64,000 nt of DNA from Lepus europaeus (lineage: Eukaryota > Chordata > Mammalia > Lagomorpha > Leporidae). The stretch covers positions 19,437,218-19,501,217 of the forward strand of contig NC_084850.1 of NCBI RefSeq assembly GCF_033115175.1. Direction: 5' to 3'. The position numbers were made by a program, and so were the translations under genes. The stretch's first letter is position 1. Each line of letters begins with the position of its first letter. Below are positions 22,701 to 34,405 of this stretch, in pieces. Under the pieces are notes generated by a model. That model had not been told where the DNA came from and did not search any database. It was given only the letters and a program-made list of their open reading frames with translations.

Positions 22701-23579
22701 ACCCTGCAAGATATAGGCACAGGCAAAGACTTCCTGGAAAATACTCCAACAGCACAGGCAGTCAAAACCAAAATTAACATTTGGGATTGCATCAAATTGA
22801 GAAGTTTCTGTACTTCAAAAGAAACAGTCAGGAAAGTGAAGAGGCAACCAACAGAATGGGAAAAAATATTCGCAAACTATACTACAGATAAAGGATTGAT
22901 AACCAGAATCTACAAAGAAATCAAGAAAATCCACAACAACAAAACAAACAACCCACTTAAGAGATGGGCCAAGGACCTCAATAGACATTTTTCGAAAGAG
23001 GAAATCCAAATGGCCAACAGACACATGAAAAAATGTTCAAAATCACTGGCAATCAGAGAAATGCAAATCAAAACCACAATGAGGTTTCACCTCACCCCGG
23101 TGAGAATGGCTCACATTCAGAAATCGACCAACAACAGATGCTGGAGAGGATGTGGGGAAAAAGGGACACTAACCCACTGTTGGTGGGAATGCAAACTGGT
23201 TAAGCCACTATGGAAGTCAGTCTGGAGATTCCTCAGAAACCTGAACATAACCCTACCATACAACCCAGCCATTCCACTCCTTGGAATTTACCCAAAGGAA
23301 ATTAATTTGGCAAATAAAAAAGCCATCTGCACATTAATGTTTATTGCAGCTCAATTCACAATAGCTAAGACCTGGAACCAACCCAAATGCCCATCAACAG
23401 TAGACTGGATAAAGAAATTATGGGACATGTACTCCATAGAATACTATACAGCAGTAAGAAACAACGAAACCCAGTCATTTGCAACAAGATGGAGCAATCT
23501 GGAAAACATCATGCTGAGTGAATTAAGCCAGTCCCAAAGAGAAAAATATCATTTGTTTTCCCTGATCGGTGACAACTGA
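19755..23579 (+). pseudogene. L1 ORF2 (endonuclease-reverse transcriptase), one nonsense codon
   Basis: ATG at 19755 gives 1,275 codons including stop, the normal L1 length. Codon 40 is TGA (19872-19874); the fragment at 3131-3758 has TGC there. Everything after is open, 19920-23579. Catalytic positions match human numbering: endonuclease N14, E43 (in QETH), D145 and N147 (GDFNTP), D205, H230 (SDH). The reverse-transcriptase FADD motif is at residues 700-703 (21852-21863). The C-terminal C-C-H-C motif is at C1129, C1133, H1141 and C1146. Without readthrough, reinitiation downstream would lose E43 and the first beta strand. Otherwise it appears freshly inserted. Confidence 0.95.
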
Positions 23580-24872
23580 GCGCCAAAGGGGAAACCTGTT
23601 AAGTGAAATGGACACTATAAGCAACAATGAACTGATCAGCTCCTGTCCTGACTTTAGATGTACAATGTAATACTTTATCCTTTTTAGTATTTGTTGTTGT
23701 TGTTGTTGTTCTAGTACTATTGGTTGAACTCAGTAATTAACACACAATTATTCTTAGGTGTTTAAATTTTAACTGAAAAGTGATCCCTGTTAAATCTAAG
23801 AGTGGAAAAAGAGAGGGAGGAGATGAACAATTTGGAACATGCTCAATCGGACTGGCCGCAAATGGTGGAGTTAGAAATGTGCCAGGGGATTCCAACACAA
23901 TCCCATCAAGATGGCATGTACCAATGCCATCGCACTAGTCCAAGTGATCAATTTCAGCTCACAATTGATAGTTCTGATAGGTCTAAGAGTCAAAGAGATC
24001 ACACAAACAAGACAAGTATCTGCTAATACTAACTGATAGAATCAAAAAGGGAGAGAAAGATCCAACATGGGAAGTGGGATACACAGCAGACTCATAGGAT
24101 GGCAGATGTCCTAAACAACACTCTGGCCTCAGAATCAGCCCTCAAGGCATTCAGATCTGGCTGAAGAGCCCATGAGAGTATAGCAGGCATGGAAAGCCAA
24201 GATATCATGGAAAAAAAAAAAGACCTAAATGAATGATCTCTGTGAGTGAGATCCCAGTGGAAAGAACGGGGCCATCAAAGAAGGAGGTACCCTTCTCCGA
24301 AGGGAGGAGAGAACTTCCACTTTGACTATGACCCTATCGGAATAAGATCGAAGTCAGCGAACTCTAAAGGCTTCCATAGCCCTGGCAACTCATGACTAGA
24401 GCCTAGGGAGATTACTGACGCCATGAACAGGAGTGTCAAATTGTTAAATCAGCAACAGGAGTCACTGTGTACTTACACCCCATGTGGGATCTGTCCCTAA
24501 TGTGTCGTCTAAAGCGAAGTGATGCTATAACTAGTACTGAAACAGTATTTTTATACTTTGCGTTTCTGTGTGGGCACAAACTGATGAGGTCTTTACTAAT
24601 TATATACTGAATTGATCTTCTGTATATAAAGAGAATTGGAAATGAAAAAAAAAAACAACCTGGTGTTAAAATGGAAATGGCATAGAAAATTAATTAATTT
24701 GAAAAAAAATTATGTAGGATCTCTGTCTTTAATGTGCTGTACATTGCTATTTAATGCTATAATTAGTAATCCAATGGTAGTTTTTTCACTTTGTGTTGCT
24801 ATATGGGCAAAATGTTGAAATCTTTACCTAATATATACTAAACTGATCTTCTGTATACAAAAAAAAAAAAAA

Positions 24873-24887
24873 AGAAAACCACATTCC
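24873..24887 (+). repeat. Target-site duplication, right copy (full-length L1)
   Basis: AGAAAACCACATTCC, identical to 17709-17723. Confidence 0.95.
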
Positions 24888-25003
24888 ATGGCAGTATAAA
24901 CAAGGGGTAAATACAACAATCAAATCAGAAGATGTCAGTTTTATTCCTGCACGTTTTTGTGTTCTATATTAACTACCACATATCAGAAAAAACATATAAT
25001 ATT

Positions 25004-25129
25004 GGAAGGGGAGAGGGAGCAGGAGAGGGGAGGGTTGCTGGTGGGAGGGAAGTTATGGGAGGGGCAAGCCATTGTAATCCATAAGCTGTACACTGGAAAT
25101 TTATATTCATTAAATAAAAGTTAAAAAAA
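25004..25129 (+). mobile_element. Very short L1 3'-end insertion
   Basis: Only the G-rich tail plus AATAAAAG and a short A-run (126 bp). Flanked by AACATATAATATT at 24991-25003 and 25130-25142. Confidence 0.92.
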
Positions 25130-25679
25130 AACATATAATATTTGTCTTTGGGGACTGGCTTATTTCACTAAGAATAATGGTTTCCAGTTGTGTCTACTTT
25201 GTTGAAAATTGCAGTATTTCACTCTTTTTTATGGTTGAATAGTTTTGCATAATGTATATATACCACATTTTTCTTTATCCAGTCATCAGTTGATGGACAT
25301 TTGGGTTGATTCCATATCTTAGCTATTGTGAATTTAGCCGCAATAAGCATGGAAGTACAAATAACTCTTTCATATGCTGATTTCATTTGTTTTTGTAAAT
25401 TCCCAGGAATGGGATGGCCAGGTCATACAATAGAACTATTTTCAATGATCTGAGGAATCTCCATACTGTCTTCCATAGTGGTGGTACTCATTTACATTCC
25501 CACCAAGAGTGTTTTAGTGTACCTTTTCCTGTACATCCTCACTAACATTTATTGTTTTTTTATCTGTGTTTCATAGCCATTCTAATTGGGGTAGGTGAAA
25601 CCTCATTATGGTTTTTATTTGTGTTTCACTGATGGCTAGTGATTTTGAGTATTTTTTCATGTGTCTGTTGGCTATTTGT

Positions 25680-25945
25680 ATTTTTTTTTATTTCATAAAT
25701 GTGAATTTACAAAGTGCAACTTTTGTATTGTGGCTTTCCCTTCAACCTCCCTCCCTCCCGTGGCCCTCCCCTCTCTCTCTCCCATCCCGCCCTTTATCGA
25801 GTTTCATTTTTAATTACCTTCATATACTGAAGATCAACTTAGTATATACTAAGCAAGGATTTCAACAGGCTGCACTCACACAACCGCACAAGGTATAGGG
25901 TATTGTTTGACTAGTAGTGTTTTTAAGTTTCATAGTATTCATCCT
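25680..25945 (-). mobile_element. L1 3' fragment (minus)
   Basis: T-run, then a C-rich complement of the L1 G-rich tail, then the inverted 3'UTR ending near a GTTTGACTAGTAG motif. It interrupts the old L1 between GGCTATTTGTA and ATTCATCCTTT. No clean duplication was found. Confidence 0.8.
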
Positions 25946-26887
25946 TTAAAAAATGCCTGCTCAGTTATTTTGCCCATTTCTTAACTGGATTGTTTGTTTC
26001 ATTGTTGTTGAGTTTCTTCAGCTCTTTATAGGTCCTGGATATTAATCCTTTATTAGTTGCATAGTTTGCAAATATTTTCTCCCATTTTCTTGGTTGCCTC
26101 TTCACTTTGTTGAGTGTTTTCTTGCAATGCAAAAGCTTCTTAGCTTGATGACATCCTGTTTGTCTATTTTTGCTTTTATTGCCTGTGCTTCTGGTGTCTT
26201 TTCCAAGAAGTCTTTGCCTATGCCGATGTCTTGCAGAGACTCTCCAAAGTTTTATTCTAGTAATTTGATGGTATTAGGTTGTAGATTTAGATCCTTGATC
26301 CATTTTGAGTTGATTTTTGTATAAGGTGATAGGTCAGATTCTCGTTTCATACTTCTGCATGTATAGATCCTATTTTTTGGAGAGACTGTCTTTTCTCCAG
26401 GGATTGATTTTAGCTCGTTTGTCAAAGATTGGTTGGCTGTAGCAGTGTGGATTAACTCTGGAGTTTCAATTCTGTTCCATTGGTCTACATGTCTATTTTT
26501 ATACCAATACCAGGCTGTTTTGATTATAATTGCTCTGTAATATGTCTTTAATCTGGTATTATTATGTATCCAGCTATGTTTTTGTTGTATAAGATTGCTT
26601 TAGCTATTTGGAGTCTCAGGTGTTTCAATATGAATTTTAGCATCTTTTTTTTTAGATCTGTAAAGGATGTCATTGGTATTTTGATTGGGATAGCATTGAA
26701 TCTGCAAATGGCTCTGGGTACTGTGGACGCTTTGATGATAATAATTCTTCCAACCCACAAATGTGGAAGATTCATCCTTTTTTGTGTGTCTTCTTCTATT
26801 CTTTCTTTAATGTTTTGTAATTTTTATTGATTAGATTTTTCACATCCTTAGTCAAATTGATTCCATGGTTTTTAAATTTTTGTAGTT

Positions 26888-27143
26888 ATGATTTTTTTGA
26901 TAGGTAGAGTTTGTCAGTGAGAGAGAGAGAGACAAAGAGAAAGGCCTTCCTTTTCAGTTGGTTCACCCCCCAAATGGCCGCTATGGCCGGCATACTGCGC
27001 TGACCCACAGCCAGGAGCCAGATGATTCCTCCTGATCTCCCATGCGGGTACAGGGCCCAAGCACTTGGGCCATCCTCCACTGCCTTCCCGGGCCACAGCA
27101 GAGAGCTGGAGTGGAAGAAGAGCAGCTGGGACAGAATTATGAA
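26888..27143 (-). mobile_element. CSINE, 5'-truncated
   Basis: Reverse-oriented C-repeat, from TTTTTTTGATAGGTAGAG to GAAGAGCAGCTGGGAC. It lacks the element's 5' end and is inserted in the old L1 ORF2. Confidence 0.8.
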
Positions 27144-27987
27144 TGGCATTGAACTTTCAAGTTCTTTATCAGCCATGGCATAATCTGTGTATATAAAACT
27201 ACTAATTTTCATGTGTTTACTTTATATCCTGCAGCTTTACCAAACTCTCCTATAAGTTCTAATACTCTCTTAGTGGAGTCTTGTTTTCCCTATATATACT
27301 GGATCATGTCATCTGCAAACAAGGATAATTTGACTTCCTATTTCAAATTTGTATCCCTTTGATTTCTTTTTCTTGCCTCATGGCTCTGGCTAAAACTTCC
27401 AGAACATTGCATAGTAACTTCCATTACATTGAATAGCAATGGTTAAAGTGGGCATCCTTGCCTGGTTCCAGATCTTAGTGGAAAATGCTTCCAACTTTTC
27501 CCTATTCAATAGGATACTGGCCATGGGTTTGTCATATATTGTCTTGATTATGTTGAGAAATATTCCTTCTATACCCAATTTGCTTAAAGTTCTCATCATG
27601 AAAGGATGCTGTGTTTTAACAAATGCTTTCTTTGCATCTATTGAGATAACCATATGGTTTTTATTTAATTTTTATGTGATACATCATATTTATTGATTTG
27701 CATATGTTGAACTATACCTGCATACCATGGATAAATACCACTTGGTCCAGGTGAATGATCCTTCTGATGCGTTGTTGGATATGACTGGCTACTATTTGTT
27801 GAGGATTTTTTTTTTGTCTATGTTCATCAGGGAAATTGGTCTATAGTTCTCTTTCTCTGCTGTATCTTTTTCTGGTTTTGGAATTAAGGTGATGCTTGCC
27901 TTATTTAAGGACTTTGGAAGGATTCCCTCCATTTTTATTGTTTTTGGGTAGTTTGAGAAGAACTGGAATTAGTTCTTCTTTAAAAGT

Positions 27988-28316
27988 TTGAAGGGCCAGC
28001 GCTGTGGCACAATGAGTTAATCCTCTGTCTACAGTGCCAGCATCCCGTATGGGCGCCAGTTTAGTATCAGCTGCTCCTCTTCTTATGCAGCTCTCTTCTA
28101 TGGCCTGGGAAATCAATAGAAGATGGCCAAAGTACTTAGGCCCCTGCACCCACGTGGGAGATCCAGAAGAGGCTCCTAGCTCCTGGCTTTGGATCAGTAC
28201 AGCTTTGACCATTGTGGCCATCTGGGGAGTGAACCAGCTGATGGAGGACCTTTCTCACAGTCTATCCCTCTCACTGTCTGTAACTCTACTTCTCAAGGAA
28301 ATCTTTAAAAAAAAAC
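27988..28316 (+). mobile_element. CSINE (first of a head-to-tail pair)
   Basis: Starts AGGGCCAGCGCTGTGGC and ends AAATCTTTAAAAAAAAAC. The flank TTGAA occurs at both ends. Confidence 0.9.
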
Positions 28317-28320
28317 TTGA

Positions 28321-28640
28321 AGGCCAGTGCCGTGGCTTAACAAGTTAATCCTCCACCTTGCGGCGCCGGCACACCGGGTTCTAGTCCCAGTTGGGGTGCC
28401 GGATTCTATCCCGGTTGCCCCTCTTCCAGGCCAGCTCTCTGCTATTGCCCGGGAAGGTAGTGGAGGATGGCCTAAGTCCTTGGGCCCTGCACCCGTATGG
28501 GAGACCAGGAGAAGCACCTGGCTCCTGGCTTCGGATCAGCGCGATGCGCAGGCCGCAGCGGCCATTGGAGGGTGAACCAATGGCAAAGGAAGACCTTTCT
28601 CTCTGTCTCTCTCTCACTATCCACTCTGCCTGTCAAAAAA
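28321..28640 (+). mobile_element. CSINE, 'TGCCTGTC' subtype (second of pair)
   Basis: Starts AGGCCAGTGCCGTGGC, has the CCTTGCGGCGCCGGCAC box, and ends CTGCCTGTCAAAAAAAAAA. This is a younger subtype than its neighbour, and it landed at the neighbour's 3' tail. Confidence 0.9.
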
Positions 28641-29463
28641 AAAATAATAATAACGTGATAGAATTCAGCAGTGAAGCTATCTGTCCCTGGGCTTTTCTTT
28701 GCTGGGAGGATTTTTATTACTGATTCCATCTCTGTCTTGGTTATTGGTCTATTTAGGCCTTCTGTGTCTTCATGACTTAATTTTGGTAGATTGCGTGTGT
28801 CCAGAAATCTACCCATTTCTTCTAGATTTTCTAGTTTGTTGGCATTACAACTCTTTGTAGTAATTACTAATGATTCTTTTTATTTCTGTGGTATCCATTG
28901 TTATGTCTTCTTTTTCATCTTTGATTTCATTAATTTGAGTCTTCTCTCTCTTTTGGCTAGTTGAACCAATGGTACATCCATTTATTTTTTAAAACAGCTC
29001 TTGGTTTCACTGATTTTTTGAGGTATTTTTGTTTCAATTTTGCTTAATTATTCTCTAGTTCATTTTTATCTTAATTTTAACTATTTTTTTAACAGATTTG
29101 TTCATAGCATTCCAAGAACATAATGAGAAGGGAATATCACTATGTTCTTTTCGAGTTTTAATTATTTCTTTCCTCTTACTAATTTTGGGTTTGGTTTGTT
29201 CTTGTTTTTTTACGATCATAGAGATGCATTGTTAGCTCATTCATTTGATATCTTTCCAATTTTTTGATGTAGGCATTATTTACTATAAACTTTCCTCTTT
29301 ACACTGCTTTTCCTGTATCCCATAAGTTTTAATATGATATATTCTCATCTTCATTCATTACCAGAAATGCTTTATTTATCTTTTGAATTCCTCTATGACA
29401 CACTGTTCATTTACAAACATGTTGTTCAGTCTCCATGTGATTGCATATTTCCTAGAGTTTCTT

Positions 29464-30834
29464 TTTTTTTAAGATTTCATTTTTTTCTTTTTTTAACTTT
29501 TATTTAATAAATATAAATTTTCAAAGTACAGTTTATGGATTACAATAACTCCCCCTCCCATAATTTCCCTCCCACTCGCACCCCCCATCTCCCACTCCCT
29601 CTCCCATTCCATTCACATCAAGATTCATTTTCAATTCTCTTTATATACAGAAGATCTATTTAGTATATATTAAGTAAAGATTTCAGCAGTTTGCACCCAC
29701 ACAGAAACACAAAGTGCAAAACCCTATTTCAGTACTAGTTATAGCATTACTTCACATTGGACAACACATTAAGGACAAATCCCACATGAGGAGTAAGTAC
29801 ACAGTGACTCCTGTTGTTGACTTAACAATTTGACACTCTTGTTTATGGCGTCAGTAATCTCCCTAGGTTCTAGTCATGAGTTGTCAAGGCTATGGAAGCC
29901 TTTGGAGTTCGCCAACTTTGATCTTATTCAGACAAGGTCATAGTCAAAGTGGAAGTTCTCTCCTCCCTTCAGAGAAAGGTACCTCCTTCTTTGATGGCTC
30001 CGTTCTTTCTACTGGGATCTCACTCGCAGAGATCTTTCATTTAGGTCTTCTTTTTTTTTTTCCAGAGTGTCTTGGCTTTCCATGCCTAAAATAGTCTCAT
30101 AGGCTCTTCAGCCAGATCCGAATGCCTTAAGGGCTGATTCTGAGGCCAGAGTGCTGTTTAGGACATCTGCCATTCTATGAGTCTGCTGTGTATCCCGCTT
30201 CCCATGTTGGATCGTTCTCTCCCTTTTTGATTCTATCAGTTAGTATTAGCAGACACTAGTCTTGTTTGTGTGATCCCTTTGACTCTTAGACCTATCAGTG
30301 TGATCAATTGTGAACTGAAATTGATAGTTTGAGTTCTTCCTTCCCAATTTGTATCCCTTTAATTTCTTTTTCTTTCCTGATGGCTCTGGCTAAAACTTCC
30401 AGAACTATATTGAATAACAGCATTGAAAGAGAATTACAGACCAATTTCCCTGATGAACATAGATGCAAAAAATACTCAATAAAATTCTGGCCAATAGAAT
30501 GCAACAACACATCAGAAAGATCATCCACCCAGACCAAGTGGGATTTATCCCTGGTATGCAGGGATGGTTCAATGTTGGCAAAACAATCAATGTGATACAC
30601 CACATTAACAGACTGCAGAAAAAAAAACATATGATTATCTCAATAGATGCAGAGAAAGCATTTGATAAAATACAACACCCTTTCATAATGAAAACTCTAA
30701 CAAACTGGGTATGGAAGGAACATTCCTCAATACAATCAAAGCAATTTATGAAAAACCCACGGCCAACATCCTATTGAATGGGGAAAAGTTGGAAGCATTT
30801 CCACTGAGATCTGGTACCAGACAGGGATGCCCAC
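29464..30834 (-). mobile_element. 5'-inverted L1 with internal deletion (minus)
   Basis: On the minus strand: an inverted ORF2 block (30834-30418, equivalent to 21331-21745), then a forward ORF2 block (30417-30333, about 21752-21850), then an abrupt jump to 3'UTR (about 23946 on) down to a T-run at 29464. A 14-bp duplication TCCTAGAGTTTCTT lies at 29450-29463 and 30835-30848. The jump removes about 2.1 kb and shows ATC microhomology. Confidence 0.9.
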
Positions 30835-31242
30835 TCCTAGAGTTTCTTAATTTTTTTTATTTCCAGCTTCATTCTATAGTGGTCAGAAAAGATACATGGT
30901 ATGCTTTACATTTTTTTTTTAAATTTGTTGACACTTGCTTTATGGTATATGATCCATCCTAGAGAAAGTTCCATTAAGTGATGAAATTAATGTGTATTCA
31001 GCAACTGCAGGATGAAATGTTCTGTATGTATCATTTAGTTCCATTTGACCCATAGTTTAGATTAGCTCTGTTGTTTCTTTGTTCATTATCTGTGTAGTTG
31101 ATCTACACATTGATTAAAATGGGCTGTTGAAGTTCCACGTTACTCTTGGAAGGCAGCTGTGCTCACCACTATACCACCAGTGCTGATGTCCCCCATTATT
31201 ATTGTATTAGAGTCTATATCTCCCTTTAAATCCATTAACATT

Positions 31243-31571
31243 TGTTTTGTTTCTTTCTTTATTTGAGAGGTAGAGCTACACATGGAAAGAGTGAGAACCA
31301 GAGAGAAATGTCTTCCATCCACTGGTTTATTCCCCAGATGGCCACAACAGCCTGAGCTAGGCCTATCTGAAGCCAGGAGCCAGGAGCCAGGATATTCATC
31401 CAGGTCTCCCACATGGATAGAGAGGCCCAAGCACTTGGGCCATCACCCACTGCTTTTCCAACCCATTGGCAGAGACCTGGATTGAAAAAGGAGCACCTGG
31501 TACATGAACTGGCACCCATATGGGATGCCAGTGCCCAAGGCAAGAGGCTTAGCCTAGTACACCAGTCCCAA
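31243..31571 (-). mobile_element. CSINE
   Basis: Reverse-oriented C-repeat, TTCTTTATTTGAGAGGTAGAG to CACCAGTCCCA. Confidence 0.88.
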
Positions 31572-31584
31572 CATTTGTTTTATT

Positions 31585-31941
31585 TGTTTTATTTTTTATT
31601 TATTTATTTATTTTTGACAGGCAGAGTGGATAGTGAGAGAGAGAGAGACAGACTGAGAGAAAGGTCTTCCTTTTTGCCATTGGTTCACCCTCCAATGGCC
31701 ACCGCAGCCGGCGCATCTCGCTGATCCGAAGCCAGGAGCCAGGTGCTTCTCCTGGTCTCCCATGAGGGTACAGGGCCCAAGGACTTGGGCCATCCTCCAC
31801 TGCCTTCCTGGGCAATAGCAGAGAGCTTGGCCTGGAAGAGGGGCAACCGGGATAGAATCCAGCACCCCATCCGGGACTAGAACCCGGTATGCCGACACCG
31901 CAAGGTGGAGGATTAGCCTGTTAAGCCACAGTGCTGGCCCC
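31585..31941 (-). mobile_element. CSINE, 'TGCCTGTC' subtype
   Basis: Reverse-oriented: TTTATTTTTGACAGGCAGAG at left, AGCCACAGTGCTGGCCCC at right. It is followed by CAACATTTGTTTTA, which also precedes the element near 31570 (target-site duplication). Confidence 0.9.
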
Positions 31942-32181
31942 AACATTTGTTTTAAATAGGCAGGAGCCCTGGCAATGGATGCATTTACATTTACTATAGT
32001 CACTTCTTCATGTTGAATTGATCCTTTAATCAGTACAAAATGCCCCTCTTTATCTCTTAACAGTTTTTCTGTTAAAGTCTATTTTATGATATTAGGGTGG
32101 CTATCCCTGCTTGTTTTTGCTTTTCATTAGCATGGACTATCTTTTTAACTATCTTTCACTTTGGATCTGTGTATATCATTT

Positions 32182-32841
32182 TTTAAAGATTTAGTTATTT
32201 ATTTGAAAGTCAGATTTACACAGAGAGAGAAGGAGAAGCAGAAAGAGAGAGAAGAGAGTTCTGGCACCGTGGCTCACTTGGTTAATCCTCCACCTGTGGC
32301 GCCAGCATCCCATGTGGTCACCAGGTTCCAGTCCTGGTTGCTCCCCTTCCAGTCCAGTTCTCTGCTGTGGCCCAGGAGGATAGTGGAAGATGGCCCAAGT
32401 GCTTGGGCCCCTGCATCCACATGGGAGACCAGGAAGAAGCACCTGGATCCTGGCTTCAGATTGGCACAGTGCTGGCAGTAGCAGGCATTTGGGGAGTGGA
32501 CCAATGGAAGGAAGACCTTTCTCTCTCTCTCTCACTGTCTATAACTCTACTGTCAAATAAATTAAAGAGAGAGAGAGAGAGAGAGGTCTTTCATCCGCTG
32601 GTTCTCTCCCCCATTGGCCTCAATGGCAAGAGCTGTGCCAATCCAAAGCCAGGAGCCCGGAGCTTCCAGTTCTCCCATGTGGGTGTAGTGGCCCAAGGGC
32701 TTGGGTCATCTTCTACTGCTTTCCAAGGCCATAGCAGAGAGCCTGATAGGAAATGGAGCACTCAGGACTGGAACAAGTGCCCATATGAGATGCCAACACT
32801 GCAGGCGGTGGCTTTGCCTGCTACGCCACAGTGCTGGCCCC
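32182..32841 (-). mobile_element. CSINE (minus) interrupted by another CSINE
   Basis: Surviving parts are 32182-32264 and 32567-32841. The break lies inside the (GA)n tract. The 5' end ACAGTGCTGGCCCCC is at right. Confidence 0.88.
32265..32566 (+). mobile_element. CSINE (plus) nested in a minus CSINE
   Basis: Starts TCTGGCACCGTGGC and ends GTCAAATAAATTAA. AGAGAG on both sides is the expected duplication in the host GA tract. Confidence 0.88.
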
Positions 32842-32907
32842 CAATCTGTGTATATCTTTGATGGTAAGGTGTGTTATCTGGAGGCAGCAAATAGTCGAGT
32901 CTTTTTT

Positions 32908-33200
32908 TGAAAAAAAAATTTTTTTTTGAAAGAGAGAGAGAGATTTCACCCACTGGTTCACTCTCCAAATGGCTGCAACTGCCAGTGTTGGGCCAGGAAG
33001 AAGCCAGGAGCCAGGAGCTTCATCTGAGTCTCTCACACGGGTGCAGGGGCCCAAGGATTTGGGCAGTCTTCACTGCTTTCCCAGGCACATCAGCAGGGAG
33101 CTGGATCAAAAGTGGAGCCACCAAGACTCGAACTGGTGTACATATGGGATACCAATATTGCAGAAAGTGGCTTAACCTGCTATGTCACAGAGCTGGCCCG
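32908..33200 (-). mobile_element. CSINE
   Basis: Reverse-oriented C-repeat ending at TCACAGAGCTGGCCCG. AATAGT(C/T)GAGTCT flanks both sides (about 32888 and 33201) as a target-site duplication. Confidence 0.88.
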
Positions 33201-33245
33201 AATAGTTGAGTCTTGTTTTACAATCCATTCAAGGGCTGCCCATTT

Positions 33246-34126
33246 TGAAAGATTACTAGAGGGTCATAGTTTTCAATTAAATACTAACTGTAACTGTTGT
33301 AAATAAATACTCTCATCACCTTGCTCCTAAGCATTCAGAAACTTTTAAAATTGGAAATAAAATAACTGAAGATCTTTGAGACTTAATTTATAAAGTTGTA
33401 TATAGTGACAAAACTGTAATCTTAATGAAAATTCTATAGCCCAGTTCACTTGTTTAATCACATTAATCTCCAGAATACATAGTAGCATGTTATTTTAAAA
33501 CATTACAATAAAAAAACCTGAAATTTGTCATTGCACTGTTACTTGACATTTTGAAACTATATTTTTTTTTACAATATCATGTTCAATTAATTATGTTGAA
33601 CTAGGGAAATAATTAGGGAAAGATCTCAGTTTATTGTTTACATAGGAGAAAAATAGCTGATATATTCTACTTGGCATTTATTTGTGGAGCTGTGATTTTA
33701 TTTCCAGATTTTAAAATTTATTTCCATTTGCTTTTAGAATGGAAAAGTGCTTAAACACAAGTATCAATTGTACCTGTGAATGACATTCTTATTTGGAATG
33801 TTTTAAAGATAGCTGTTGCTTCCAGAAAAAGAGAACTGCTACATTTATGGTTTTTTCAAGAGACAGGCTTCATTCAAATATGTGAAAGTTTTCAGCCCAT
33901 TTGAAGCAATTTCAATTCATCTAGATTGTAAAGGTTTAGTGCGGATATGGATCTCAGGGGGTGGGTTGAAGAGCAGAGGCAGCTGGTGAGCCAGACTACA
34001 TGACACATGATCAAAACTGTAGAAAAAAATAAGAATATATTTTATGGGTTGTAGGCTTGCTGCGCTCAACTCTCTAGTTTCAAGATCTTGACAGATCTAG
34101 TGAAAAAAAATTCCACCACCAGGACC
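33246..34126. other. Intergenic DNA, nothing recognised
   Basis: AT-rich sequence with no long frame and no repeat that I can name. Confidence 0.5.
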
Positions 34127-34405
34127 AAAATTGTGGTGTAGCTAGTAAAGCCACTACCTGCAATGCCAGCATTCCATATGAGTGCCTGTTCAAGTTTTGG
34201 ATACTCCATTTCCAATACAGTTCCCTCCTAATTGTCTGGTCTAAGAGCTTGGGCCCCTACCACCTACGTGGGAGACTCAAATGAAGCTCCTGGCTTTGGC
34301 ATGGCCCAGCGCTGGCCATTAGGCCCTCTGAGGAATGAACCAGTAAATAGAAGATTTCTCTGTCTATGTAACTCTGATTTTCAAAATAAATAAGTACAAC
34401 TTTAA
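34127..34405 (+). mobile_element. Diverged CSINE
   Basis: AAAATTGTGGTGTAGC...CTCTGATTTTCAAAATAAATAAG. It lacks the GA/CT-rich expansion. Confidence 0.75.

Larger units (their letters stand above)
17724..24872 (+). mobile_element. Full-length L1, near-intact
   Basis: A complete 5'UTR (925 bp), an open ORF1, an ORF2 with one nonsense codon, a 3'UTR (23580 on) and an A-tail (24859-24873). A perfect 15-bp target-site duplication flanks it. It sits in the 3'UTR of the old minus L1. The 3' end stops before the G-rich tail seen in other L1 copies here, such as 8216-8290 and 25004-25100. Confidence 0.97.
11641..33245 (-). mobile_element. Old minus-strand L1, split by later insertions
   Basis: Surviving pieces are 11641-11715 and 17545-17723 (3' end), 24888-29463 (ORF2 C-terminal to middle) and 30849-33245 (ORF2 N-terminal part), all with L1 inserts or CSINEs removed. 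The pieces join smoothly once inserts are excised. For example, AGGTACAA at 11708-11715 continues at 17545, and the host sequence around AGAAAACCACATTCC continues at 24888. It is diverged and full of stops. The left (3') end is inferred from the continuity of flanks, not from a clean poly(A). Confidence 0.75.

Noticed and set aside
29464..30834. A spliced L1 RNA as the origin of the ORF2 deletion
   Set aside because: The breakpoints lack GT-AG and share a 3-base microhomology instead.
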